Positions 7,326 through 14,213 of a DNA stretch of 17,034 bases are shown here, piece by piece. Every line of letters starts with the position of its first letter. Position 1 is the stretch's first letter. The stretch comes from an uncultured Terriglobus sp. GTDB taxonomy: Bacteria; Acidobacteriota; Terriglobia; Terriglobales; Acidobacteriaceae. The notes beneath the pieces are model-generated. The model did not search any database. It was given only the letters and a program-made list of their open reading frames with translations, and was not told where the DNA came from. The position numbers and the translations under genes are program-made. The stretch spans positions 1 through 17,034 of the forward strand of contig CALMAP010000174.1 of NCBI GenBank assembly GCA_937859825.1, written 5' to 3'.

Positions 7326-7910
7326 TCAGCGAGGAACGGGCATGCGCACGGAGTCCTGATGATAAAAGTCCACGGTGACAGATGCTTCCCTGCGCGTGTC
7401 CCATAGCCTTTGCGCGAAACTATACTGGAAGATCACGTAGCCTTCCGCGGTGGTGTTGGGCGGGATGGTTTGCTCCGGCTGCATGGGCTTCCCGCCTGCC
7501 GCGGCAAGTATCGGTTGGAGTTGGGGAACCGCGGCCAGCAGACGGTCCATGTCCTGCGCGCGAACACGCGCAGCGGGTGTAAGGCGCCCGTCTTCGATGC
7601 GCAGATCACCGGTGATGTCCTTGAGGAACAGGGGCGCGTAGCTCCGGTCCTTGATGCGCAGGACAGTGACCACGTAGAGCGAGTCCTCCTCCGGATCAGG
7701 TCCGACTGTGTCAGCAACGTGGGCGTACTTCGTGTGAAGCGGCAGCGCTAGCACCCGCACCACTTCACCCTCTGCGTCCGCGTGGTTCTCATGGTGGTAG
7801 AAGACGGCAAATGCAATCGCAGCCGCGACCACCAGAACTACCGCAGAGATCAGCAGGTTACGCGTTGTGTTGCTTTTCTGCTGGTCGCTGGTCGTAAGAA
7901 AGTCTGCCAA
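7326..7910 (-). CDS. Small membrane-anchored protein of unknown function downstream of polX
   Basis: The 194-residue protein has a polar N terminus, one membrane helix (about 18-37, RNLLISAVVLVVAAAIAFAV) and an exported domain of about 150 residues. That domain looks beta-rich and ends in a segment resembling an immunoglobulin-like sandwich (EGYVIFQYSF ... EASVTVDFYHQD). It has no cysteines and no catalytic motif I can name. The start is TTG at 7910, supported by AGGAG (7919-7923) 8 bases upstream, which lies inside the last codons of polX. Only three bases separate the polX stop from this start, so translational coupling is likely. A link to DNA repair is not evident; the pairing may be positional only. 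Confidence 0.75.
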   Translation of the reverse strand: MADFLTTSDQQKSNTTRNLLISAVVLVVAAAIAFAVFYHHENHADAEGEVVRVLALPLHTKYAHVADTVGPDPEEDSLYVVTVLRIKDRSYAPLFLKDITGDLRIEDGRLTPAARVRAQDMDRLLAAVPQLQPILAAAGGKPMQPEQTIPPNTTAEGYVIFQYSFAQRLWDTRREASVTVDFYHQDSVRMPVPR

Positions 7911-7913
7911 AGC

Positions 7914-9689
7914 TCAAGCTCCTGACATTGCATAGGCCGGTCGTGGCCGGAGCGCATGCAGAAACGCGTCCGCGTCCAGCGTGTTGATCACATCTGACGC
8001 GGTAAGCCACGCCCGTCGCAGTTGCGTGATGCCGAAACGCATGCGGTCCAGCTCGCCGGTAGCGTGCGCATCGGTATTGATGCTGATGCGGCAACCAAGC
8101 TCTTTTGCGAGCCGCAGGTTGGCATCGCTCAGGTCGGCACGAGGGGGTGCGGCATTGTGCTCAACGGCGACGCCCAGTTCCGCGCACCGCTTTAGCACGG
8201 CGTGCAGGTCGTAGCTGTAAGGATCGCGCCGCAGCAGCACTCGGCCGGTGGGGTGGCCAAGAATGCGCAGATACGGGTTTTCCACGGCGCGCAGAAGGCG
8301 TTCCGTCATCTCCTGCGCGGGTATCTGGAAGTGGGAGTGCACACTGCCGATCACCACGTCCATCTGTGCGAGGGTCTCGTCTGTCAGATCGAGGTCACCG
8401 GCCTGCAGAATGTCTACTTCGATGCCCGCGAAGACACGAATGCGGCCTTCCATCTCGGCATCCACAGCCCGGATGTTGCGGACATGCTCCATGGCGCGAG
8501 CGTCGTCGAGGCCGCCTGTCATAGCCAGGTTTTTGGAGTGGTCGGTTATGGCGATGTACTTCAGCCCGCGCTGGAGTGCGGCCTCGGCCATCTCGCGGAT
8601 GGTATTCGCGCCGTCTGTTGCGACGGTGTGCATGTGCACATCACCGCGAATGTCCTGCAGGGTGATCAGGTGCGGCAATTCGTTTCGTTCCGCGGCTTCA
8701 AGTTCGCCGCAGTTTTCACGGAGCTCCGGCGGAATCCACTGCATGCCCATGGCCACATAGATCTCTTCTTCAGTTGCAGAAGCGACGATCGGCTCCTGAC
8801 CCGGCTCTGGCGCAATGCGGGTCAATGCATACTCGCTCAAGGTGTAGCCGCGACGTATCGCTTTCTGACGCAGCGTTACATTGTGCATCTTGGATCCGGT
8901 GAAGTACTGCAGGGCGGCACCATAGCTGACGCGTGGCAAAAGGCGAACATCAACCTGCAGGTTATTGCGCAGGGTGAAGCTTACCTTGTTCTGGCCCTTT
9001 GCCAGCAGGTTGTCGATGAGCGGCAGCGCCGCCACATGCTCCACTGCTGCTGCGACCACGTCCGGCTCGCAGGCTGGGCCGGTCACCAGCAAATCCAGGT
9101 CGCCTACTGTTTCCTTGCCGCGACGAAGTGATCCTGCAGGTGTGATGGTCTCGATGCCGGGGAACTCGCGGATGAGAGCAGCAATCCGGTTCGCCCACTC
9201 CTCGGCAACATCGATGCGGAAGCGGCCGGAGTTCTTGCGGTGGTCTTCAATCCCCTTCAGGATCTTGTCGATCTGCTTTTGCCCCATGCGCGGCAACTTG
9301 CTCAGATGCCCGGCTTTCGCGGCTGTTTCCAGCTCATCGATACTGCTGACCTGCAATGCGCTCCACAGTAGCGCCACGGTTTTCGGTCCCATGCTGGGCA
9401 GGCGCAGCAATTCCAGCATGGTGGGGCGATACTTGGTCAGCAGTTCATCGCGTAGCGGCATGGAACCGGTCTTCACCAGGTCCAGGATGTTGGACGCCAT
9501 GCCTTTCCCGATCCCGGCAATCGCTGTCAGCCGTTTCGGATCTTCGATCATGCCACTCAGCGGCTGGGTCTGCTGCTCCACGGCTTCCGCCGCGCGACGG
9601 TAGCTGCGCACCCGGAACGGGTCGGCGGCGTCGATCTCGAGCAACGCCGCGGTCTCATCAAGCAGCCGCGCGATTGTAATGTTATCCAT
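7914..9689 (-). CDS. polX: Bacterial family-X DNA polymerase with C-terminal PHP domain
   Basis: Repair polymerase of the PolX type, which fills short gaps in base excision repair, carrying a PHP phosphoesterase that gives 3'-5' exonuclease activity in characterised homologues. The 591 residues follow the family order: an 8-kDa-like region and helix-hairpin-helix motifs (LTAIAGIGKGMA near 54-65; LPSMGPKTVALL near 97-108), the nucleotidyl-transferase signature AGSLRRGKETVGDLD (185-199) with metal ligands D197, D199 and D247, then the PHP domain from about 347. PHP metal residues visible are H352, H354, H384, E424, H451, H479, D540 and H542, so both activities look intact. The ATG at 9689 has little ribosome-site support; a GATACT box lies 11 bases upstream. 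The next gene starts three bases after its stop. Confidence 0.95.
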   Translation of the reverse strand: MDNITIARLLDETAALLEIDAADPFRVRSYRRAAEAVEQQTQPLSGMIEDPKRLTAIAGIGKGMASNILDLVKTGSMPLRDELLTKYRPTMLELLRLPSMGPKTVALLWSALQVSSIDELETAAKAGHLSKLPRMGQKQIDKILKGIEDHRKNSGRFRIDVAEEWANRIAALIREFPGIETITPAGSLRRGKETVGDLDLLVTGPACEPDVVAAAVEHVAALPLIDNLLAKGQNKVSFTLRNNLQVDVRLLPRVSYGAALQYFTGSKMHNVTLRQKAIRRGYTLSEYALTRIAPEPGQEPIVASATEEEIYVAMGMQWIPPELRENCGELEAAERNELPHLITLQDIRGDVHMHTVATDGANTIREMAEAALQRGLKYIAITDHSKNLAMTGGLDDARAMEHVRNIRAVDAEMEGRIRVFAGIEVDILQAGDLDLTDETLAQMDVVIGSVHSHFQIPAQEMTERLLRAVENPYLRILGHPTGRVLLRRDPYSYDLHAVLKRCAELGVAVEHNAAPPRADLSDANLRLAKELGCRISINTDAHATGELDRMRFGITQLRRAWLTASDVINTLDADAFLHALRPRPAYAMSGA

Positions 9690-9700
9690 GCTGCAGAAAG

Positions 9701-9706
9701 AGTATC
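9701..9706 (-). promoter_or_regulatory. Possible -10 box GATACT before polX
   Basis: On the minus strand GATACT ends 11 bases before the polX ATG, which would give a leader of only a few bases. No -35 element is obvious. It resembles the placement of TAGAAT before other genes here, but the hexamer is a weaker match. Confidence 0.3.
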
Positions 9707-9725
9707 GCGTAAGAACGGCCTCGCG

Positions 9726-9745
9726 CCGGGCACCCGGCTGCCCGG
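9726..9745 (-). terminator. GC-rich hairpin downstream of the cold-shock gene
   Basis: CCGGGCA (9726-9732) pairs with TGCCCGG (9739-9745) around a six-base loop, in the gap between csp and polX. No T run follows on the minus strand until a loose GTTCTT some bases later, so it is at best a weak terminator for csp. Confidence 0.35.
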
Positions 9746-9778
9746 TCCGCAGCGGCGCAGCAGATCAGGATGAGCGAT

Positions 9779-9991
9779 TTAGTTCAGGAGAGTGACTTGG
9801 TCAGCCTGCGGACCTTTGCTGCCCTGAATTACGTCAAACTCGACCGGATCTCCTTCTTTGAGACTTTTGTACCCTTCTGTGAGAATCGAGCTATAGTGCA
9901 CGAAGACATCTGCCGCGCCGTCATCTCGACCGAGAAATCCGTAGCCTTTCGCATTGTTGAACCACTTCACTGTGCCCTTGTACTGTGCCAC
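9779..9991 (-). CDS. Cold-shock domain protein (CspA family)
   Basis: A 70-residue single cold-shock domain, a five-stranded beta barrel that binds single-stranded RNA and DNA and melts RNA structure. It has the family's start (GTVKWFNNAKGYGFL), RNP1 in KGYGFLGRD (15-23) and RNP2 in VFVHY (29-33). The start is GTG at 9991, with AAGGTG (9999-10004) 7 bases upstream. The 174 bases between this gene and the Nudix stop are long enough for the structured 5' leader many csp genes carry, and a small hairpin (10126-10141) is visible there. Which Csp paralogue it is, and whether it responds to cold, cannot be told from sequence. Confidence 0.95.
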   Translation of the reverse strand: MAQYKGTVKWFNNAKGYGFLGRDDGAADVFVHYSSILTEGYKSLKEGDPVEFDVIQGSKGPQADQVTLLN

Positions 9992-10165
9992 GCCTGCTCA
10001 CCTTGCACCATCAGTCTCTCGCTCTCACCGGACAGCCCCGTTCGTGAGGATGGTGAAGGATAGACGCGGGAGGAAGCCATAGGGAGTACGCCGAAACAGG
10101 CCGGAACAGCGCAGAGTGCAGCACGTTTCGATGCAGCGAAAGGAACCGCCAATTTTCTGAAACGG
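9992..10165 (-). other. 174-base gap between Nudix gene and csp, probable csp leader
   Basis: No gene is visible. On the minus strand it holds a 5-bp hairpin TTTCG/CGAAA with a six-base loop (10126-10141) and a loose AACCG/CGGTT pairing just after the Nudix stop. The csp ribosome site is at its end. I see no confident promoter hexamers. It may contain a csp promoter and a structured leader. Confidence 0.35.
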
Positions 10166-10825
10166 TTACTTCAACAGACTGGCATTTCGGCGTTGATCCG
10201 CGTAGATGAGGGTGCCGATCAACGTTTTTCCATCATGGATCTTTCCGGACAGTGCGGCATTCGTAAGCGTGGAGAGCGGCACCATGTGCACCTGAATCTT
10301 CTCGTCCTCTTCTGGATGCGCATCTCCCGGGATAATTCCGGTAGCCAGGTAAATCTCCATCCACTCTCCGACAAAGCCCGGGCTGGCATAGTAGCGCACA
10401 AGACGGCGCCACTTCTTTGCGCGGAATCCTGTCTCCTCGATCAACTCGCGTTTGGCCGCCGCAAGCGTGTTCTCCCCGGGTTCAACCCTTCCGGCTGGCA
10501 GCTCCAGAAGGTACTGCCCGGCGGCATGGCGGAACTGACGCTCAATTACGATCAGCGGGTCTGCGGGGTTGGTTCCTTCATCCACTGCGAGCACCACAAC
10601 GGAACCGTTGTGACGCACAACGTCACGGTTCGCGCGAACTCCATCGGGCTCCTCGACAGTGTCGGTGTAGATGGAAAACACATGGCCCTTGTAGGCGAGC
10701 TTCGATTTGAGTACCTTCGCCGATCCCTTCGGCACTCTCGGCAGACCGATCGGAAGCTGTGGCACCTCTTCGGAGTGGTCAGGTTGAGTTTGCTCCTTCG
10801 AGCGGGCCGCTGTTTTCTTCGCCAT
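10166..10825 (-). CDS. Nudix hydrolase, ADP-ribose pyrophosphatase-like
   Basis: Hydrolyses a nucleoside diphosphate linked to another group; the closest resemblance is to ADP-ribose pyrophosphatases (NudF/ADPRase). The 219 residues carry an exact Nudix box from G112 to F134: G112, E118, R126, E127, E130, E131 and G133 all in register (GX5EX7REUXEEXGU). Around it are ELPAGRVEPGE and, after it, YYASPGFVGEWMEIYLA, which is typical of ADP-ribose enzymes. The first 35 residues are polar and Lys/Pro-rich, an extension of no known fold. It starts at ATG 10825 with no strong ribosome site and is divergent from bshC. Substrate assignment is by resemblance only. Confidence 0.87.
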   Translation of the reverse strand: MAKKTAARSKEQTQPDHSEEVPQLPIGLPRVPKGSAKVLKSKLAYKGHVFSIYTDTVEEPDGVRANRDVVRHNGSVVVLAVDEGTNPADPLIVIERQFRHAAGQYLLELPAGRVEPGENTLAAAKRELIEETGFRAKKWRRLVRYYASPGFVGEWMEIYLATGIIPGDAHPEEDEKIQVHMVPLSTLTNAALSGKIHDGKTLIGTLIYADQRRNASLLK

Positions 10826-10833
10826 GCACTCAC

Positions 10834-10839
10834 GGTATC
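10834..10839 (-). promoter_or_regulatory. Possible -10 box GATACC before the Nudix gene
   Basis: On the minus strand GATACC ends 8 bases before the ATG at 10825, again the spacing expected for a leaderless mRNA. It is a poor match to consensus and has no visible -35 element, so this is low confidence. Confidence 0.25.
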
Positions 10840-10914
10840 AAACTGCATCCAACGTGCCTGCAGTGCCATCTGACTTCTTGTATTCCAGTCCAGCCATCGA
10901 AACGAAGCGCATTC

Positions 10915-12537
10915 ATGTCGACAGAGTGTTACCCGATCACCGTCCTTCCGCACCTGTCACGGCTCTTCCGCGAGTTTACGGAGATGCGTGCTGCGCCCGC
11001 AGACGCCCCCGTCCGCGGCTTCTACTCGGCAAGTCCGTTCGATGATCGCTGGAAGCAGGGAACGTCTCCACGGCTGCAGCCGGACCGTGGGACGATGGTG
11101 GATCTTCTCGCCGCGCAGAACCGGTCCTGGAATGCGAGTGACCCGGTCTTTCAAAACCTGGAAAAACTTCGAGCAGGCGCCCGTGCTGTCGTTACCGGGC
11201 AGCAAGTGGGCCTCTTCGGCGGACCGCTGCTTATGCTGATGAAAGCTGCAACCGCGGTCCGAAAGGCGCAGGTGGCAAGCGCAGCCGGTGTGCCTCACGT
11301 TCCGATCTTTTGGATGGCGACCGAAGACCACGATCTTGCTGAAGTCAACCAGATAACACTGCTTTCGAAAGACGCAGTGGAGACACTGCATTCTCGCTTT
11401 CCGCACCACGGCGTACAGGAGGTCGGCGGACTTCATCTTGGCGATGAAATTATGCCGGTACTTGAGAGAGTAGAAGAACTACTCGGCTTCGCCCCGGTAT
11501 GCGATCTCTTGCGGAACGCTTACACACCTGACGCGACACTTGCATCCGCATTTGCGAAGCTGATCGGCGGATTGTTCGGCAAACACGGACTGATCGTGAT
11601 CGATGCGAGTACGCGCGATTTTCATCGGCTAGGGGCCACGGTCCTGCGTTACGCGATCGAACACGCGGACGAGCTGCACGATACGTTGGCCGCGAAATCT
11701 TCCGAATTAGAAGCTGCCGGGTACCATGCGCAGGTGTTGATCGCGAAGGGCAGCTCTCTCCTCTTTCTGGTGAATGAAAAGGGAGACCGCCTGCCACTGC
11801 GCCGAGTCCTTGACGGGTCAACGCTGACTTGGAAAGCAGGCAATCGCACCTATGCGGATGCAGATCTTCTGCAGGTACTTGAAGCCGAGCCGGAGCGTCT
11901 GAGCCCAAATGCGTTGCTTCGCCCCATCTTCCAGGATGCTTTGCTGCCAACCTCCGCGTACATTGGTGGGCCTGCTGAGATTGCCTATTTTGCCCAGTGC
12001 CGGCCGATTTACGAAGCTATTCTCGGGAACATGACGCCAATCCTGCCGCGTCTCTCGGCTACGCTCGTGGATCGCGCAACGGGTGCTGTAATGCAGCAGC
12101 ACGAGCTCTCATTGCAGGATGTTCTGCAACCTGAGATGGACTTGTTACAGAAGCTTGGGGCCCGTGCCATCCCGATCGAAGGCAAACGCCGCATCGCAAA
12201 CGCGGGAAATGCTTTGAATGAGGAGCTCGCGCAAGTGACCCACTGGATGGAAAGCATGGATACGGGCCTGGGACGATCCGCCGAGGTGGCCGCCAGCAAG
12301 ATGCGTTACCAAATGAACCGTCTCCGCAGGCTGGCTGCAAACTGGCAGATTCAGAGGGAGACGCACTTGGCGAAACATGCCGGAGCGTTGAGCCGCTTCC
12401 TCTACCCGGACCAGCACCCACAGGAGCGTTTGCTGGCAGGTGTCTACCTTATCGCCAAGAGCTCCATGGACCTGCCGAGCCTGCTGGTGGAACACGCCGA
12501 GCAGGACTGCCCGGGACATCGTGTCATCGCCATTTAA
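10915..12537 (+). CDS. bshC: Putative cysteine ligase BshC (bacillithiol biosynthesis)
   Basis: BshC adds cysteine to glucosaminyl-malate in the last step of bacillithiol synthesis, a low-molecular-weight thiol of Firmicutes and several other phyla. The 540 residues match the family length and show its hallmarks: AVVTGQQVGLFGGPL (91-105), the Rossmann-like PHVPIFWMATEDHDLAEVN region (127-145), and a long helical C-terminal part (about residues 400-500, rich in Leu, Arg and Glu) that forms a coiled coil in the known structure. The ATG at 10915 (MSTECYPITV) is chosen because the open frame further upstream only overlaps the Nudix gene antisense. The ribosome site is poor. bshA and bshB are not in the window. 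Divergent from Nudix; the small CPDC protein follows after 30 bases. Confidence 0.9.
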   Translation: MSTECYPITVLPHLSRLFREFTEMRAAPADAPVRGFYSASPFDDRWKQGTSPRLQPDRGTMVDLLAAQNRSWNASDPVFQNLEKLRAGARAVVTGQQVGLFGGPLLMLMKAATAVRKAQVASAAGVPHVPIFWMATEDHDLAEVNQITLLSKDAVETLHSRFPHHGVQEVGGLHLGDEIMPVLERVEELLGFAPVCDLLRNAYTPDATLASAFAKLIGGLFGKHGLIVIDASTRDFHRLGATVLRYAIEHADELHDTLAAKSSELEAAGYHAQVLIAKGSSLLFLVNEKGDRLPLRRVLDGSTLTWKAGNRTYADADLLQVLEAEPERLSPNALLRPIFQDALLPTSAYIGGPAEIAYFAQCRPIYEAILGNMTPILPRLSATLVDRATGAVMQQHELSLQDVLQPEMDLLQKLGARAIPIEGKRRIANAGNALNEELAQVTHWMESMDTGLGRSAEVAASKMRYQMNRLRRLAANWQIQRETHLAKHAGALSRFLYPDQHPQERLLAGVYLIAKSSMDLPSLLVEHAEQDCPGHRVIAI

Positions 12538-12554
12538 GCTGTGTGACTCGGGCG

Positions 12555-12560
12555 TAGAAT
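12555..12560 (+). promoter_or_regulatory. -10 box TAGAAT placed for a leaderless transcript
   Basis: TAGAAT is followed by seven bases and then the ATG at 12568, so transcription would start at or beside the A of the start codon. There is no Shine-Dalgarno sequence. A hexamer ATTTAA lies 17 bases upstream but is not a good -35 match. It suggests that the small gene can be transcribed separately from bshC. Confidence 0.5.
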
Positions 12561-12567
12561 CGTCCGC

Positions 12568-12891
12568 ATGGCCACGAAGAACAAAGCGGCGAAGCCGATT
12601 GGTTTTGAGGTAAGTTGTCCTGACTGTGGTGCAGTTCTGCGCATTGACCCGGTGACGCAGACGGTCATCAGCCACACGTCCGCACCGCGCAAGAAAACGT
12701 TTGAAGACCTCAGCGCGGCGGCGCAGGGCATGCGCGAGCAGGACGCGCGTCGCGACTCCATTTTTGCGCAATCTGTCGAGGCACAGAAAAACCGCGAAGA
12801 CATCCTGAGCAAGAAGTTTGAAGAGGCATTACGAAAGGCCAAAGAAGCGCCCGATACGGGACGCCCGCTGCGTGAAATTGATCTGGACTAG
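12568..12891 (+). CDS. Small CPDC-motif protein of unknown function
   Basis: A 107-residue soluble protein I cannot assign to a named family. Near the N terminus it has CPDCGAVLRIDP, a zinc-ribbon-like knuckle, but only one CxxC pair (C17 and C20). A second metal pair would need His or another subunit, so zinc binding is uncertain. Residues about 50-100 are a highly charged helix (Glu, Lys, Arg, Gln, Ala) with coiled-coil character. It lies 30 bases after bshC on the same strand, has no ribosome site, and has a TAGAAT box just ahead of the ATG. It converges with the MIP18-family gene across 29 bases. The frame, composition and placement support a real gene; a redox or thiol-related role is possible only by proximity to bshC. 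Confidence 0.72.
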   Translation: MATKNKAAKPIGFEVSCPDCGAVLRIDPVTQTVISHTSAPRKKTFEDLSAAAQGMREQDARRDSIFAQSVEAQKNREDILSKKFEEALRKAKEAPDTGRPLREIDLD

Positions 12892-12898
12892 GGTCGCC

Positions 12899-12922
12899 GA
12901 TCGCAATTTCGAGATTTCGATC
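12899..12922. terminator. Imperfect hairpin between convergent genes
   Basis: GATCG pairs with CGATC, then after one mismatch AAT pairs with ATT, closing on a TCGA loop. It fills the 29-base gap between two converging genes and overlaps the stop codon of the minus-strand gene. There is no T run on either side, so it may only slow polymerase or protect 3' ends. Confidence 0.3.
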
Positions 12923-13283
12923 AGAGTCGGATTTGCACCAGGCCATCACTAGAAGGTCTGTCAAGCCCAAGCTGGCGTCGCGCCGACGGACTCATGCGTT
13001 CTGCTGTCCAGGACGGTTCCCACGTGATCGCAACCTCTGCCCGGCTGATCTGTCGAATGCCTGCCAGCCGATTTGAAATCTGGCCGAGCAGCATGGCCTC
13101 GCGTTCTTCGTTCGGCGCGCGCATCGTGACCTCGATTAAGACGCGATAGCGGGTTTCGTCTCCGACAGCCCGGTCGTCATTTCCCACAGCAACGCGGTTG
13201 ATGAACCCAAGATCGACGATGTTTACGGGAAGTTCCGGGTCAAAACAGACGCGGAGCCATTCCAGAACGTCAGCTTCAGTCAC
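12921..13283 (-). CDS. MIP18/DUF59-family protein (SufT-like), lacking the usual cysteine
   Basis: Members of this family help assemble or transfer iron-sulfur clusters (SufT, PaaD, MIP18). The 120 residues show the family frame: CFDPELPVNIVDLGF (13-27) with the conserved DPE and DLG, and near the end WEPSWTAERMSPSARRQLG (88-106). In the middle, where the family usually has a TxPGCP-like stretch with a conserved Cys, this protein reads VTMRAPNEEREA, with no Cys. The start is taken as GTG at 13283, five bases after the stop of the polyprenyl synthase. The open frame runs on upstream but only overlaps that gene. Likely co-translated with it. The family is fairly sure; an Fe-S role is doubtful without the cysteine. 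Confidence 0.82.
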   Translation of the reverse strand: MTEADVLEWLRVCFDPELPVNIVDLGFINRVAVGNDDRAVGDETRYRVLIEVTMRAPNEEREAMLLGQISNRLAGIRQISRAEVAITWEPSWTAERMSPSARRQLGLDRPSSDGLVQIRL

Positions 13284-13288
13284 AGCGC

Positions 13289-14197
13289 TCAGTTCTTCCG
13301 CTCCGTAAGGTAGCGGGCGACACTTTTTAAATTTTCGGCACGCTCGCCGAATCCATCCAACGCAAGAAAGGCGTCCTTCACCAGGGCATCCGCTTGTCGG
13401 CAGGACTCCTGAATGCCGAAGACTGCCGGCCATGTCGCTTTGTCCGTCGCGGTATCCTTGCCGGCGGTCTTGCCGAGCGACTCAGAGGATTGCGTAAGGT
13501 CAAGCACGTCGTCCACGATCTGGAAGGCGAGGCCGATGCGTTCGCCGAACGCGCGAAGATGTGCGATCTGCTCCGCCGAGCCGCCGGCGTAGATGCCTCC
13601 GGTCACGATAGAGACCGTGATAAGCGCACCGGTCTTCGCACGGTGAATCGCTTCGACCATCTCTGCCGTTGGCTTTTGGCCTTCACCTTCCACGTCCATC
13701 ACCTGACCGCCGATCATGCCCGGCGGCAGTGAGCCGCCCACGCCCGTGCCGGTTGCTACGGCTACTTCCTTTACGATCTGCACTGCAGCCTGTGCCGAGC
13801 AACGAAGGTTGGCGAGGGTCTCATAGGCGAGTGTCTGCAGTGCGTCCCCTGCAAGGATCGCTATGGCTTCGCCATATGCAACGTGGCATGTGGGCTTGCC
13901 GCGCCTTAGATCGTCATTGTCCAGCGCGGGCAGATCGTCATGAATGAGTGAATAGGTGTGGATCATCTCCAATGCGGCACCGAGCTCTACTACGCCATCC
14001 ATCTCACTTCCTGCTACCATTACGGCCGTTTCCATGGCCAGCAGCGGTCGAAGCCGCTTGCCACCGGCGAAGACGCTATGTCGCATTGCGCGATGGATAG
14101 AGTGGGGAAGCACCTCGCTGCCGGGCAGCAGCCGCTCCAATGCAACGTCTGTCAGGGCGACACCCCGCGCCAGCAGTTCCTGAACCGGAAGACTCAT
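13289..14197 (-). CDS. ispA: Short-chain polyprenyl (farnesyl/geranylgeranyl) diphosphate synthase
   Basis: Trans-prenyltransferase that condenses isopentenyl diphosphate with allylic diphosphates. The 302 residues have the usual motifs: GGKRLRP (45-51), the first Asp-rich motif in HDDLPALDNDD (86-96) with H86, D87, D88 and D93, GQVMD (164-168), and the second Asp-rich motif FQIVDDVLD (225-233). The two residues inside the first motif (LP) and the IHDD context fit bacterial farnesyl diphosphate synthases, but chain length cannot be fixed by eye. The ATG at 14197 (MSLPVQELLA) is chosen over the longer open frame, which would overlap the preceding gene by more than 120 bases. There is no ribosome site; TAGAAT lies 10 bases upstream. 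The preceding gene stops 13 bases before it and the MIP18-family gene starts 5 bases after it. Confidence 0.93.
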   Translation of the reverse strand: MSLPVQELLARGVALTDVALERLLPGSEVLPHSIHRAMRHSVFAGGKRLRPLLAMETAVMVAGSEMDGVVELGAALEMIHTYSLIHDDLPALDNDDLRRGKPTCHVAYGEAIAILAGDALQTLAYETLANLRCSAQAAVQIVKEVAVATGTGVGGSLPPGMIGGQVMDVEGEGQKPTAEMVEAIHRAKTGALITVSIVTGGIYAGGSAEQIAHLRAFGERIGLAFQIVDDVLDLTQSSESLGKTAGKDTATDKATWPAVFGIQESCRQADALVKDAFLALDGFGERAENLKSVARYLTERKN

Positions 14198-14207
14198 AGA
14201 CAAAACG

Positions 14208-14213
14208 ATTCTA
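14208..14213 (-). promoter_or_regulatory. -10 box TAGAAT overlapping the stop of the upstream gene
   Basis: On the minus strand TAGAAT ends 10 bases before the ispA ATG; its first three bases are the TAG stop codon of the membrane-protein gene. It would give a leader of about three bases. Because the stop codon supplies half the box, chance is a serious alternative. No -35 element is clear. Confidence 0.35.

Noticed and set aside
8202..9131. 309-codon plus-strand open frame
   Set aside because: Antisense to polX; composition is that of a shadow frame.
10759..10914. Upstream extension of bshC
   Set aside because: Overlaps the Nudix start antisense; BshC family length and N terminus fit ATG 10915.
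13284..13433. Longer start for the MIP18-family gene
   Set aside because: It would overlap ispA by more than 140 bases, and the extra N terminus (many Cys, Arg and Pro) looks like out-of-frame ispA; GTG at 13283 starts just before the conserved domain.
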